Positions 11,931 to 24,605 of a stretch of DNA of 64,000 bases are shown piece after piece; position 1 is the first letter of the stretch; each line of letters opens with the position of its first letter. Source of the stretch: Talpa occidentalis (taxonomy: Eukaryota > Chordata > Mammalia > Eulipotyphla > Talpidae); contig NW_023601322.1 of NCBI RefSeq assembly GCF_014898055.3, positions 65,810,740 to 65,874,739 of the forward strand. Reading direction: 5' to 3'. Made by a program: the position numbers and the translations under genes. Below the pieces are notes generated by a model. That model made no database searches, was not told the DNA's origin, and saw only the letters and a program-made list of their open reading frames with translations.

Positions 11931-12649
11931 AGAAAAAAAAGATTCAGTGACACAGTTCCTAAAATGTAGAGTTCTTGCTGTGGTTGAACCCACAGCCAGG
12001 GATCTTGTCCATTTTCTTCAGTCTCAGGGGTTGGTCTGGGCTCCTGTGGGCTGAAGCAGGGCACAGTAGAAAAGTGGGTTAAGACTCAGGGAGGAGAGAC
12101 ACTGAGTAACTCTGGGTGAACTCTATGTGTTCCTTAATCTACAGACAGTCCCCTAATCCTTGAAGAAGAGCAAGGGCTCTTCTACCTGTGGCCCCCTCAT
12201 CTTTCTGAGCCATTGGTCCTGCTTGAAAGGCATTATGGGTGGTGTGGACACTGTATCACCACCATCCTTCTCATTAACACACACTCAGTCCCCAGTCGGA
12301 GTAATGTGGTTGTATATATACCAGGTATGTGCATGTATGTCAAGCTGTGTATTTTTGCTTATAGTTCAAAATGTTTACTCTCTGACTCATCCCTTCCCCC
12401 ACAAGACATGAACTCCCCATTTTCCACTTACATGCACTTGTAGGACCTGTGTTTCAGAGATGATTGACTATATTGTCCCATGAGAATAACAGAGTGATTG
12501 AGGGCTATGTATTTAAGATCTCTATCAATAATGTGATATTAAAGCAATATCCAGTTACGATAAACCTGTGTTAGAGTTCTAAATAATGAGACTATGAGCC
12601 AAACCAAAAAGTAAATGTATTGATTATAAAAGGAGTAGAACAGTAACAG
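11931..12649. other. No gene seen
   Basis: AT-rich non-coding stretch without recognisable features. Confidence 0.4.
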
Positions 12650-12815
12650 TTGTAAGCATCATTCTCACCACTATAGTCAGCACTTAGTGATTACATAAGT
12701 TTCAAGTTCTGGATTAATCAGGTATTATTCCTGTCATCATTTTGCAGATAAGGAAACTAAGGCTCAGAGACATTATGTGATTTCCCAAGGTCACAGTCAC
12801 TAAAGAGACAACTTA
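12650..12815 (+). repeat. MIR fragment
   Basis: MIR core: gcagataaggaaactaaggc, tcagagacattatgtgattt, cccaaggtcacagtcac. Confidence 0.8.
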
Positions 12816-13197
12816 ACCTTTTATTTTTAACTGCCATGTTCATCTTCAATGGCCTTTGGAACCTTTGGCACATATCATCTTGATAATTTCCCATGGATTT
12901 CCTCTGCCTTCTACTTTAAAAGGCAGAAAACAAATGCCATGCCCTAGCACAGGACCTGGCACAGGGAGTGGTCAGTTACCCACCTAGAGCACAGATGCAA
13001 ATCAATGTAGGCTATTTAGAAGATCAGAACTAACTTACTGAACTTTTACTTTCTAGTACACAGCAAGTACTGCAGCTAATGAATCAAAATAGACAGATAT
13101 CACATATAATGTTCAGAGAATAAAAGCTAACCACACACACAATTCCTAATAGTGGTTGCCTTGGAGGAAGTGGGATAGCAGCGTTATTTTAAAAAAT
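12816..13197. other. No gene seen
   Basis: Includes a short MIR/L2-like ending (agcacaggacctggcacagg near 12947). Otherwise unclassified. Confidence 0.4.
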
Positions 13198-13207
13198 GGT
13201 AACAGGG

Positions 13208-13486
13208 GGCCTCCCCAGTGGCGCAGTGGTTGAACGCTGGGTTGCGAAGCTGCCCGCAGCCTCTGCAGCGTTGGTTCGATCCCCGGCTGCCGGGTGAGGG
13301 TCCCACATGGCGGGCAGACCTCTCCTGCCGCCCGCTGCTCCCCTCAGCAGTGTACTTCATCAGTCTGCCTGTTCTGTTCCCTGCTCTGGCTCTGGTGAGT
13401 TCTCTCACCCTCCTGCACTTCTGACTGTACCCACTGCTTGTATAAATAAATAAATAAATCTTCAAAAAAAAAAAAAAAAAAAAAAA
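13208..13486 (+). repeat. GC-rich SINE
   Basis: Begins cctccccagtggcgcagtgg, B-box-like ggttcgatccccgg, tail taaataaataaatcttc plus a long poly(A). Duplication ggtaacaggg at 13198-13207 and 13487-13496. Confidence 0.93.
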
Positions 13487-13493
13487 GGTAACA

Positions 13494-13768
13494 GGGCCTC
13501 CCTGGTGGGGCAAGGGGTTAAGAAGCAGCCTATGAAACAAACTATCTGCAGCTAATGCAGCACAAGTTCAATCCCCTGCCAGGGAGCCACCCACATGGCT
13601 CAGCAGACCTCTCCTGTCTCACCTGCTGTTCCCCTCAGCAGTGTATTTCAGTAGATCTGCCTGTTCTGCTCCCCACTCTGTCTCTGGTGAATCCTCTCAC
13701 TCCCTGCACCTCTGGCCTGTACCCCAGTTCTCGTATGCATAAATAAATAAATCTTTTAAAAAAATGAA
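13494..13768 (+). repeat. Second-form SINE abutting the previous one
   Basis: Starts gggcctccctggtggggcaa at the duplicated target of the previous copy, so the GC-rich SINE probably inserted just upstream of, or at the edge of, this older one. Ends tatgcataaataaataaatc. Confidence 0.9.
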
Positions 13769-14689
13769 AACAATAAGGGAAATTTCAGCATTCTCTCGAA
13801 TGTGTTATTTCTTTTACATAAAGAAGACTGGAATTCTGGAAAAAATGTTAACAATTGTTCAAGCTGGGTAGTATGCACCCAGGTGTTTCTTATTATTTTT
13901 TTTATTTTTTTAAATAAAAAAGCAAGCTGCTCCTACCTCCCTTGGTCACCCAGTTTTCTTCCCTGAAGGCAGTCTGTTATTTTCTTTGTCCCATCTAGAG
14001 CACTGTATGCATTAATGAGCATATAAATCTAATCTGATTTTCTCTGATACCCCAAGGACCTGGTCTTATCAACTCTTTTGATCTTAAATCTAGTCAGTCA
14101 ATTTCCCTGTAGATTTCTTATTGACATTCTCAGAACTCTCCTTTGAGAAGAGTTGCTCTTCAGTCTTACTCCCTCAAGACAGTCCTTTTCTCCTGCAGTG
14201 ATAACCTCATTTCTTTGAGGGTAGTATGGACTTGCCACCTCCAGCTCCTCATACTCCATGAAGCCTCTCCCCTCTGCTGCTTCTAACCCACCCATCTTGG
14301 GTGGACTCTATGGCCATTTTCTTTACTTCTCTACAGACTGTCACTTTCCTCTCTCCTTTCTTGACCTTGTCTTCTGCCCTGATTTCTGCCTGCATTCTCT
14401 ATCAGTCTCTCTCTTTTCTTACTTTGTCATATCAGCTCCCCTTCTCTCACACCCACAGGGGCTCCCCTACAGTCCAGAGACTCTTTTCGTCTCTTTTGGA
14501 GCCCCTGCCTCCAGCCCTCAAGGAACATTTTGGTGAAGATGCTTACTTCCTCCGAGTTCCCTTTCTGTGGCTTCAGAACCACATTGCCAACTGTCTGAGG
14601 AACAGGCCCACCACAGTGTCCTGCAGACATAGCAAAGTCAATCTGCCAAATTCAAAGCATTTATTCCTCAGGGATTCTGCATTTCTGCC
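13769..14689. other. No gene seen
   Basis: A pyrimidine-rich stretch (about 14100-14540) gives a 140-codon open frame at 14301-14723 rich in Leu, Ser and Phe. It matches no family I know and overlaps a MER5 repeat, so it is not annotated as coding. Confidence 0.4.
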
Positions 14690-14882
14690 AGATCAGTGTG
14701 GCTCCAATTTAATATGCATATGAGTCACCTGGGGTACATTGCTAAACTGCAACTTCTCGTTCTCTGGCCTGGGGTGGGGCCCGAGAGTCTCCATTTTGAA
14801 CAGGTACCTGGGTGATGCTCATGTTTCTGATCTTAGGACTCCACTTTGAGTAGCAACATGCTGAGAGCCTTTCATTCTCAAG
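14690..14882 (+). repeat. MER5-type hAT fragment
   Basis: MER5A-like order: tatgcatatgagtcacctgg, ggtggggcccgagagtctcc, caggtacctgggtgatgctc, and ggactccactttgagtagca. Confidence 0.75.
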
Positions 14883-14884
14883 GT

Positions 14885-15040
14885 CAAGGGTTCTTAACTC
14901 TCTGTGAAAATCAGAACCACCTGGGCATGGTACTAGGTAAAACATGGTTAAAATTTTTAAATAATTTCTCTTTTGCCTGGCTCCAACCCAGACAAATGAA
15001 TCAGAATTTCTAGATGTGTGGCCCAGGCATCTGCCTTCCA
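14885..15040 (+). repeat. Second MER5-type fragment, truncated
   Basis: Restarts the same element: ggttcttaactctctgtgaa, tcagaaccacctgggcatgg, then aatcagaatttctagatgtg and ccaggcatctgcc. It follows the previous copy directly. Confidence 0.65.
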
Positions 15041-15059
15041 TACCTAACTATTGAATAGT

Positions 15060-15425
15060 GCCTGTTTGGATTATGATTGTGCTAAGAACTGTTGAGAAAG
15101 TGATAAGACAAAGCCCTTATGGAACAGACATGTTAGTGGACACGGCGGTGGTAAAACAGAAATATAAACACAACTACTGGTGAATATTCAGATAAATGCT
15201 ATAAAGAGAACACTGGAGCTCTGAGATAGAGAAAAACTGACAAGGGTTACATTAGTATGGTCCCCTTCCGCAAAAGTTGACATGTGAGCTGTGAGCCATG
15301 AGGAGGTAGATAAGCAAAAATCTAAGGTATAGGAGCATTTCAGGCCCAAGGACAGTGTTTCCGTAGAGGGAACTGCAAATACAAAGATGCTGTGGCAAGT
15401 CCATGCTTGGTGAGTTCAAGTAAAA
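15060..15425 (+). repeat. L2 fragment
   Basis: Reads agcccttatggaacagac, aatataaacacaactactgg, ataaatgctataaagagaac, and gagggaactgcaaatacaaa, the L2 order. Confidence 0.65.
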
Positions 15426-15562
15426 AAAGGAAAGTCAGCTGAGGTGAAACATGATGAACAAGGACAGAGAAGAAAGGGACAAGGAGGGGAGAGGCAGAAG
15501 CATGATCACACACCAGCAGGACACATCTCACCATAGACATAGCAACAGGAAGACACTAGAAG

Positions 15563-15853
15563 TTTTTTTTTTTTTTTTAAAGATTTATTTAATTTATTTA
15601 TTTATACAAGCACTGGGTACAGTCAGAAGCGTGGGAAGGTGAGAGAATTCACCAGAGCCAGAGCGGGGAGCAGAACAGGCAGAAGGACCGAAGTACACTG
15701 CTGAGGGGAGCAGCGGGCAGCAGGAGAGGTCTGAGTGCCATGTGGGACCCTCCTCTGGTGGCCGGGGAGCAGCCGGGGAATCGAACCGGCACTGCAGAGG
15801 CTGCGGGCAGCTTCGCAACCCAGCGCTCAACCGCTGCGCCACAGGGGAGGCCC
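15563..15853 (-). repeat. GC-rich SINE
   Basis: Poly(T) then tacaagcactgggtacagtc through to ctgcgccacaggggaggccc. Duplication gacactagaag at 15552-15562 and 15854-15864. Confidence 0.94.
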
Positions 15854-15864
15854 GACACTAGAAG

Positions 15865-17370
15865 GTTTTACGTAATAAGGCAGCATGATCTTAAGCAAGC
15901 TGCTAGAAGAGAACAAGAGCTGAAACAAGAAGGCAGGAAAGAAAGGGTGGGGCTTGGAAGTTAAGTTTAAGATAACTTGAGCTTGGAACAGAATGGAGCT
16001 CACAGAGAAGGTAGAAGAGGTCCACTTGAGGACAGATTTCGGAAATGAAACTAACAGAACTTGTTGATGAATTGAATGGGGGCTAAGTAAAGGAGAGGGG
16101 GAGAGAAAGAATTACATCTCTGTTTGGGGGTTGCAGAACTGAGGATATTTACTACGATTTTAAATACTTGAGGAAAATATTCAAAGATTTGATAGGAAGA
16201 ATCAAAGTTCTGCTTGGACCATCTCAAGTTTAAGATAATTGCTGGACACTCAAGAGGAAATGTTCAGCAGGGAGTGGGGTAAGATCTGGCTATAAATTAT
16301 TTTTCCAGCATTCCCCTCTCCCCTGTGAACTTACTAAGGGTGACCCATCCATAATTCAGAGTATACTGTTCTCTCTTCTCACCTTGCATTTTCCCAGCTC
16401 TGTTCTTGCCTATACCATAACCTCTGTCCAATGTACTTGCCAATCTGGACCTGCAGTGATAACTTTACACAAACCATCTCAAGCAGCCCCTCCTCCCTAG
16501 TATCTGTCATAAGTGATCTGTGTCTCCTAGGGACTCCCATCAAATTTTGATGCCTTGTTTGTGACAGTCATCACAGCCTCCCCATCCCCCATGGGTTACT
16601 CATGTGTATTTACTTCCTCTGCTGGGTTGTAAGCTCTGAAGGGCAGTGCTTGCACCCGATTCTTTTATCATATCTTCCATGACATCCAGAAATGTGCCCT
16701 GCACACAGAAGGCTACTCATTAAATGCTTGAATAAATGAGTGATCAGGACATGTCCTGAGATGACAGCATGAGGTTAATCTAGTCAGCAGTGATCAAGGT
16801 GGAAGGTTTTCTTAACCCTGGAGCAACAGATGATTGCTCTGTCCCTGGATCACTAAGATAGAACCACTTGGTGTAATGCTAACAGCCTCAATCCATGTCT
16901 GTCATCGTTGATCTCTAAATGGTAATGCAGCTAGCCTGCTTTAGGTCAAGGGTACATTGCTTCCCAATGCTTCCCACAACCAGCTTTTCTAAGACTGGCC
17001 ATTGGTCCACATTGTTTAATGTGGGTATGCGTACATGTCATGGGGACACTGGGATCTGATGCATGCTGAGTCCCGATCATTTTCTGAACTTATGCCCAAT
17101 CTGTCCATGAGGTTTCATGGAAATTAGGTTGATTTATCTTTGCATCAGTGTGCCAGGTCATGGATTCTGATATGGGGAAGAGACAATGACAGGTCAGATC
17201 ATATTTGGGACAGTGAGGTGTTGATACATAAGCTGACGGACAGTGGAAAAGTGAAAAGAAATAGAGAGAAATAGAGGACAGTGACCATGCGGGAGCCTGG
17301 GGTGTGACCTGAGCTCTGAGGGTATAGGAGGTAAAGCCTGACTCCTGGAAACAGTAAGAGTGGGAAGGCT
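15865..17370. other. Mostly unclassified, with an antisense L2 piece
   Basis: L2 antisense motif at about 16590-16740 (gggttgtaagctctgaaggg, cattaaatgcttgaataaat). The remainder shows no gene and no confident repeat. Confidence 0.5.
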
Positions 17371-17384
17371 AAAATTAAAAAAGA

Positions 17385-17690
17385 GGGCTTCCCCGGTGGC
17401 GCAGCGGTTGAGCGCTGGGTTGCGAAGCTGCCAGCGGCCTCTGCGGCGCCAGTTCGATTCCCGGCTGCTCCCCGGCCACCGGAGGAGGGTCCCACATGGC
17501 GCGTAGACCTCTCCTGCCGCCCGCTGCTCCCCTCAGCAGTGTGCTTCGGTCCTTCTGCCTGCTCTGCCCCCCGCTCTGGCTGTGGTGGATTCTCTCACCC
17601 TCCCATGCTTCTGACTGTACCCAGTGCTTGTTTAGACAAACAAACAAACAAACAAATAAACATGCCTCTATTAAAAAAAAATAAATAAAT
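17385..17690 (+). repeat. GC-rich SINE
   Basis: Begins gggcttccccggtggcgcag, ends aacaaataaacatgcctcta plus A-rich tail. Duplication aaaattaaaaaaga at 17371-17384 and 17691-17704. The atgcctctat 3' end is shared with the copies at 7.4, 22.0 and 48.7 kb. Confidence 0.94.
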
Positions 17691-17779
17691 AAAATTAAAA
17701 AAGAAATAAAAACATAAAGGATGAAGCAACCAGGAAGGCCAATGAAGGGAGATGGTAAAAGAACATTATGAATATGAGC

Positions 17780-18010
17780 AGCTACTATCTATTGATGACA
17801 GTGTTGGTTAATTGCCAGCATTACAGTAAGGGCTTTATATAGATGGATTTATCTTCCTCATGACCTTGTAGTAAGTACTATTATTAAATTCATTTTAGAG
17901 ATGAGGAACATGAGGATCAGAGAGGTCAAATAACTTACTCGGGGTCAAGGAGCCAGTAACTTAAAGAGCTTGGATTCAGACCCATGGTTTTGGATGCCAA
18001 AGCCTAAGCA
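17780..18010 (+). repeat. MIR fragment
   Basis: ttagagatgaggaacatgag, gatcagagaggtcaaataac, ttactcggggtcaaggag and ggattcagacccatgg follow the MIR consensus order. Confidence 0.82.
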
Positions 18011-18584
18011 AGAAGTCAGTATCATCTTCTGATGCTAATTCCAGGTCATTTCATTCTACCATGCTTGCTATAGATAGAGGAATGCAATGCCTTTCAACAC
18101 CCAAAGTGCAAGATGCTGGTGATGAGCTAATTCGGAGGTGTCATTCAGAAGCCCTGCTATGACTGAACTGTCTGTGGGGCTGCAATGCTCAGAGCACAGA
18201 TGCTGTCATCAGTCATTAGGGAATACTCACTTCATTGTGTCGGGCTCCACCTAAATGTTTTTTTATTGTCTGCTCTTCACCATGAGTAATGCCACTTTCC
18301 ATTTTAAGCTGAGAGCTGCAGGAGATGACCACGTTATAAGCCAGGGTTTAGGGCTAAGTGCTGCCTGGGGGATTACTCACCCACTTCAAGACACGGCCAA
18401 CATCACACCCTCCCACTCAGGATACAGCTAGGATATCCTCTTCCTTGCCAGAGCCTGAAGGAAATCTGGTTTCCTCTAGAATCAGACCAGAAAGGGCTCC
18501 TGATGATCAGAAAGCAGGCGAGTTAACTGTTTGACCAAGTAGAACTATTGTGATAGTTCCAGTCCCACCCTATGTACTATGCTT
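18011..18584. other. No gene seen
   Basis: Non-coding, no repeat recognised. Confidence 0.4.
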
Positions 18585-18765
18585 TTGATGGTTTTCATTC
18601 ATGTGGCACTTGATGAGGGCCCACTACGTGCCAGAAACTCTGTTCCATGATAGTAATATTAGAGTGGTCTTGATAACTTAGTCCTGCCCTCAGGGAGCTA
18701 ATAGGCTAAGGGAGGATGAGCAGACAGTTACTATAAAACATCCCTACCAGCGTAATAAATTATAT
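18585..18765 (+). repeat. L2 fragment
   Basis: gggcccactacgtgccagaa, actctgttcc, then cctgccctcagggagctaat and gagcagacagttac. Confidence 0.65.
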
Positions 18766-19469
18766 GACATGGATGCTCAGAGAGCTTGGGGAACCAACAG
18801 TTGAAAAATTTATGCCAAGGCAGGGATGTAGGGCAAGTAGGAGCTGGCTAGGTTTCTTAATTATAAGCAAACCAAACTGACTTTGACTGATGTAAACAGA
18901 AACAGAACTTAGAGGAACTGGAGTTGTCTGCAGAATCACTGGGGAGGTGTGGTGGCCCAAAATTATACTGCAGGAAGGATCCAGTTAGACCAAGACCTGT
19001 GTGTGTGGGGGCGGTGAGGGTGGGGGAGAGGAATGGGAGGAGGGTAGCTCTCAAGTATGAAATGGGGATTCAGATGCTGGGCAGTCAAAAAGGATGACCA
19101 ATGTCCAGGATAACAGGTAGAGGTGAGGAAGGTGGGGAGGAGAGGGCTGTCTCAGAATGACCTAAGATAGTCTGAGTCAGAGAAACCAAAAGGAACAGCT
19201 TAAAGGGAGTGCTGACTTATTGAGGCAGCCAGGCACTAAGGGGTTTCTTCAGTGAGTGAAGTTTGCTGATCAACCAAAGACTTAGACGCCTCTGTGGAGA
19301 ACCAAGCTGTGTGCCAGCAGGTAAGCAGGAACTATGTCTTAAGCCTCTCCTTTTATATAATGTTCCTGGGACCATTCTGAGAGCCCACGGTTCTCAATGT
19401 ATGCATTGAAATTACAGGGTCCAGCTAAATCAGAAAAATGTTCTCTTGCATGAGAGTTAGAAATTATGA
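18766..19469. other. No gene seen
   Basis: Non-coding; purine-rich around 19000-19150. A short MER5-like piece may begin near 19390. Confidence 0.4.
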
Positions 19470-19670
19470 TTGGGGCAAGCCAATAGGATAATGAAAACAG
19501 CCAACCTTTCCTGCTTGTGTTAATGTGAGCTCACATGCATTAATTCATCAAATCCTCATAATAAGCCTATTAGTTGACAGACAATAGTCAGAGGTACAAA
19601 AATGGTAAATGACTCAGTCAAGATCCTATGGTTATTAGTTTGTGGCACTAAGACACAAATATAGATCTAC
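19470..19670 (+). repeat. MIR fragment
   Basis: attaattcatcaaatcctca, taataagcctattagttgac, then aatggtaaatgactcagtca. Confidence 0.65.
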
Positions 19671-19989
19671 TTTACTGTAACTAAGAGTTCATTGATAGAA
19701 GACATGAAGAAGTGAGGGGCAGATGAGGAAAAACAGTCATCTTGGAAGGAAAAAACACTTTTTTCTATGCCAAGTGCATAATAAGCATAATCCCTAAGCT
19801 GTTACCCTTCTCATGGGTACCAATCTGAATCTTAAGGTCAGTTTTTGCTCCCTACTGGGAAACTATCACATTTCATCCAAGAGGAAAAACCCTGTTTTCT
19901 CAGAGGAAGGCCTGAATGTGGAACTTTCAGCAATAACTCAGGATATTGACCACAAAACTCTACTGAGAGGTGTATAGTTTTTTCCCAAT

Positions 19990-20210
19990 GGATTAAAAAA
20001 TTCTCTGACTATACAAACAACACATGTGGCCAGTAAAAAGAAAATTAGGGAAATATGGAAAAATATAAAGGAGAAAACAAAAATATTCTGTAACCATACC
20101 ACCCAGTGATGGCTGCTGACGTATTTTGAGGGCTATGCGTGTTTTTATCTGTGTGTGTACATGCACATGCATATCTGTAGTCTCTTTCCAATGTATGTAT
20201 GTTTGTGTGG
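19990..20210 (+). repeat. Unclassified interspersed repeat fragment
   Basis: The order gggaaatatggaaaaatata, aaggagaaaacaaaaatatt, ccataccacccagtgatggc and tgtgtgtgtacatgcacatg is a pattern I have met in mammalian interspersed repeats, but I cannot name the family. Confidence 0.45.
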
Positions 20211-21981
20211 ATAGATACACACATGTATTATCTGTTGAAATCAAAGTTTGTAATGTCTTAATTGTTATTGTCTAGATTTCGTCTTTTTCCTGAAGGAAGA
20301 ATTGTTATCACAGTATTCAATTTTGCATATAGACTAAAGAACATCAGTTAACAGAGTAAGCATTATATATAATGTGTGGGCAAAAGGCATAAGGTGTGCT
20401 GGGGTATACTGGACATGGTGTAGAAATAAGTGCCTGGTTCATTGAAGACTTGGTTACTATTACTATCTCTAGCTGGTTAGCATGATGTTTGACAAATGTA
20501 TGTATGAAAGATGTTTAATATAATGATGAACCTAATCAGGTAGAGACTTATTTATTAGGAGAGATTTATTCCACAAATTTCCACATGCATGACATTCAAC
20601 GTTATTATTAGACAAAAAGCAGACGAGCAGTTTCTAGGACTGAGCTTCAAGTGGAATCTTGGTTCTGATCCCACTTCCCCTTCTCTGGCCTAAAGGACCT
20701 CATCCTTTTCCACATCCCAGCCAAAGGCAGTTCAAAGCCCCACAATCCAAAGCACACAGTAATTTGTCTTTCTCAAGCCAGAATGCAGTTTGGCCCTTAC
20801 AGTGCTCTCTGAACATCAACTCTGGTGGCCATATGGCTCAAGCCAGCACAATGCCAGGCCTATTTGGTTGCTGCTGCTGTCAACTCTTGAGCCACCCAGT
20901 GCCACCCATCTCCTTTCCTGTTCCCAACTCATCAAGACAAAATCCTGCCAGTTCAGGGGCCCTGTGTGTTCCCTTTGTGAAACCCAGACATCTGTTTTGT
21001 GTTGGGAGTCAGTGGCCGGTCAACTGCTTGCAGGACACAGCTGGATCTGCTGATGTAAACAAAGTTGTGTGCATGTGAGTTTTCTGACCCTGAGAAGGCC
21101 CCACAGAACTATCCCCTCAGGCTTCCACCAGGACTTTACTCCCAGTCTAAGGGGACGGAGGAAAATGAACTTGAGCTTAGTTAATAAGTTACAGCCAAGA
21201 GGGAAGTAAAACATCTGGTTCCTCTCTTTCCTTCTCTGTCTCCATGTAACCCTTTTCTTACTGGCCATGCCTACTCTAGAACGGAGGTGATGCCACTGCT
21301 AGGCATTATGGTGTGGTGACCCAGGTTGCCCAGAGTCCGCTGGCTCCTCTGATGACACTGAGCGCTCTGCCTCACACCCCATACAGAGCTCTTTAATACT
21401 CATGCTGCCTTGCTTGCTTTTTTCCTATGCTTCACTGCACGTGATCTTTACTTACAAAAGTAAACAGTTAAACAATACATACATTAGATTTTGAAATGAA
21501 TAATCTCCAGCCCCACCTTCTCTTCTACTTTTAGTTCCATGAAATTCTTGAGCTCCTCTTTATATATTCCAGTTGCAAACAAAAAACTAAAACATAATTC
21601 AAATGAAAACACCTCATAACTCTGGGAATTAGTTTCTCAAGGCACACACTCATACGTGGATTCAGTGATTTTTGTCTGTGAGAAAGGGAATAACAGCATC
21701 GATGCTCAAGAGCTACTACATGAGAACACAAACCTGTAAAATATTTAATTAGACCAAACTAATTTAACCACTTACGTACCTTTAATTTTCCAATCTCATA
21801 ACATGGCCTTATTTTTATCACTTTCACAATAACTTCCTACGGCAAGTAATACCAGTTTTACATTTTTGTAGAGATAACAAGTTTCCAATTGATATGAATT
21901 CTAATGTAAACATTGATTCAACTTTTAAAATACTAATAACAAAAAGACACTGTACTTGTATACATCCAGATTATTCAGGTC
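20211..21981. other. No gene seen
   Basis: A 139-codon open frame at 20659-21078 has a GC-richer setting than its surroundings but no recognisable domain, no clear splice context and competing frames on both strands. I leave it unannotated as coding. Confidence 0.4.
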
Positions 21982-21996
21982 AAAACAGCATGTATG

Positions 21997-22324
21997 GGGC
22001 CTCCCCAGTGGCGCAGCGGTTGAGCGCTGGGTTGCAAAGCTGCCCGCGGCCTCCGCAGCGCCGGTTCGATCCCCGGCTGCTCCCCGGCCACCCGAGGAGG
22101 GTCCCACATGGCGCGCAGACCTCTCCTGCCGCCCGCTGCTCCCCTCAGCAGTGTACTTTGGTCCTTCTGCCTGTTCTGCTCCCCACTCTGGCTCTGGTGA
22201 ATTCTCTCACCCTCCCGTGCTTCTGACTGTACCCAGTGCATGTATAAACAAACAAACAAACAAACAAACAAACAAATAAATAAATAAACATGCCTCTATA
22301 AAAAAAAATTAAAATTAAAAAAAA
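21997..22324 (+). repeat. GC-rich SINE, near-consensus
   Basis: Very well preserved: gggcctccccagtggcgcag, B-box-like ggttcgatccccggctgctc, tail of aaac units then aacatgcctctat. Duplication aaaacagcatgtatg at 21982-21996 and 22325-22339. Confidence 0.95.
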
Positions 22325-22339
22325 AAAACAGCATGTATG

Positions 22340-22844
22340 CATAAAACCTAGATCCCCTCAAAGAAAGAAATGAGTAAGAAAACACAAGAAGAGGAGAAAC
22401 CTCCAATCAACCAACTAGATAGCAAAAACCTCACAGCAAACAAGAACACACATGATACAGCATTGATGGGAGCATGTGAGATGATTTTCAGTATCTATTT
22501 ACCACCACTAAGACAAAAATAATAGCAGAATGACAGTACGTCTTCATTGCCCTGTCCCCTTTTTTTTGTGAATCCCAAATTTCCTTTTCTAATCCTGGCC
22601 TCCCCACTAGAAAGTCAAAAATCATCCACTGTTTTGTGGGGCAGGATTAATGGCTTAGAAAAATAAACAGGACTCATTTCAGATTGATTTAATCAGCTAG
22701 AAACTCATATGTGGATTCAGTGTGGCAACTGACAACTCATATAGTTTCTCAGATTTTAGTTCATGAGGGGACTTCGAGATACAGAGCATGTTTTTTTTAG
22801 CAAATTGACACAATACATAGCACAGACTCCATTCCCCCACCACC
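22340..22844. other. No gene seen
   Basis: AT-rich non-coding sequence. Confidence 0.4.
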
Positions 22845-23180
22845 CTCCTTTCTTTCAACAAATATTTATTAAGCACATATTTTGTGCCAGGCCCATGTAA
22901 GATACTAGAGATAAAAAGCTAAGTGACATAAACAAGGACCCTTCTCTAATGAAGCAAAGTCAAGGGGTAGGAAGAGTCCAGAGAACAGCTCCAGTGAAAT
23001 CTAGAAGGGGAGGGGCCCAGGCAGGGCCTGGGCCAGGGGCAGTGGTCAAGCAGGTTTGTCTGAGTAACATCAGAGGGGAAGTCTGAGGAGAAGCAGGAAT
23101 ATCCTGGGGCTTGGTAGACAGTGGATAGCAATGTTGGCAGAAAGAGGTATTGGCCAAGGGAAAAACAAGTTTAAAGGCCC
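22845..23180 (+). repeat. L2 fragment
   Basis: caacaaatatttattaagca, catattttgtgccaggccca, gatactagagataaaaagct, acaaggacccttctct. Confidence 0.75.
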
Positions 23181-23339
23181 AGAGATGAGAGGAGTTTGGC
23201 ATACTTTTGAAATGGAAGAAGCTCACTCTTGGTAGAGACCACTGACATATTTGATGCCAGGGAACTCTTGGGCCTTCCTGACTCACTAGGACCAAGGGAG
23301 TTTGGAAGCAGTGAGGGTCACCAGTTCCACCTCAGAAAA

Positions 23340-23470
23340 TGACTAGAATGTAAGCTCCATGGGGGCAGGACTCCACCAGTTTTCTCATTGTCTGAGAATG
23401 GGGCCAGGAACATAAATATTCTAAAATAACCATTTGCTGAAGCACCCTGATGATGACCTTAGTCCTCTCC
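23340..23470 (-). repeat. L2 3' end, antisense
   Basis: tagaatgtaagctccatggg, ggcaggactccaccagtttt, then ggggccaggaacataaatat. Confidence 0.7.
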
Positions 23471-24069
23471 TCTGATGTCACCAAGCCCCACCAAGTCCCA
23501 TAGAATCATAAGATCAAGAGACATCTTGAGATCCAGCAGGCCCACTCCATCCCCTCCAACTGTCCTGCCCTCAACCTCCCAGTGATGACACTGTCTTATA
23601 GATTTTGTAGAATACAGTAGCATAACTAAGAGGTTCACTTCAGGAGGTCACACACGAGTACCTGAGCGACAATCTGTCCAGTCATCTGGTAAGTGAGGGC
23701 TGGAGAGGGAAGAGGCAAGGCCAAGAGTCCTCAATGTCAGCCTGGAAGCTGGTTAGACAGCAAGGGAACTCCAGCTCTCCAGCACTATCATCTATTAGGA
23801 TGACATGGGGCCTCACTTCACCACCCTGCTACTGAAGATCACTGAGCTCACATTCCCAAAGCAGCACCATCTCATGTGGAAATTATATATCCTGATTTAT
23901 TTGGAAGTGAGATTTTTTAAATCCAAGTTCAGCTAGTCTCCTGGCACCATGGACTGGCTAAATGGTACTGCCTTTCTCAGAGAAGGTTGCTGAGTCAGTG
24001 TGGTCAAGATAGCCTGGTCAGAAATCTGTGAATAGTGGACAGCACAATGGGTCTATATCCACACCTACC

Positions 24070-24605
24070 ACCATGAGGTTCTGCTACCTCTTACTTGGGT
24101 TACTGCATCTAGTTTCCCTGCCCACCCTCCAATAATCCACTCAGCAGCCAGAGTGACATTTTAAAAATGCAAGTCTGGTGGTGTCACACACCAGTCCTCA
24201 CTGTTCAGTGGTTGTCCATAATTCTTTAGAAAAAGGCCTGCAGGACTCTGCATGATAGCCCTGCTAATTTCTCTAGCTTCAGACCCCTTTGTGCTCTTTC
24301 TGGAAATAGGACTTTTGCACATGCTCTTTCTGCTCCTTTCTTCTCCCTATTATTACAAAGATAAATGCCCCTTTCTCCAGGAAGTCTTCCCACTTCCCAG
24401 GTTCTGTAGGTAACCAATTACTTGGCTCCTACAGTGCCCTGGATTTCACTGCTGTAATCCCTTTTATAACAGGTCTTCCCCACCAGAATGCAAATTTTAA
24501 AAGAACCTCATCGTTTTTTGACCTGTTCTCCACTCTATTCCTCATGCCTGGCGCATTATAATAGGTGCTCAGCAGATGTGTGTGAGGTGAATGAGTAAGT
24601 ACTCA
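24070..24605 (-). repeat. L2 fragment, antisense
   Basis: cagccagagtgacattttaa, aaaatgcaagtctggtggtg, aaaaggcctgcaggactctg, tcaccagg-type lines, then ttataataggtgctcagcag near 24555. Confidence 0.75.

Noticed and set aside
14301..14723. 140-codon + strand frame
   Set aside because: Pyrimidine-rich composition and overlap with a MER5 fragment explain it better than a gene.
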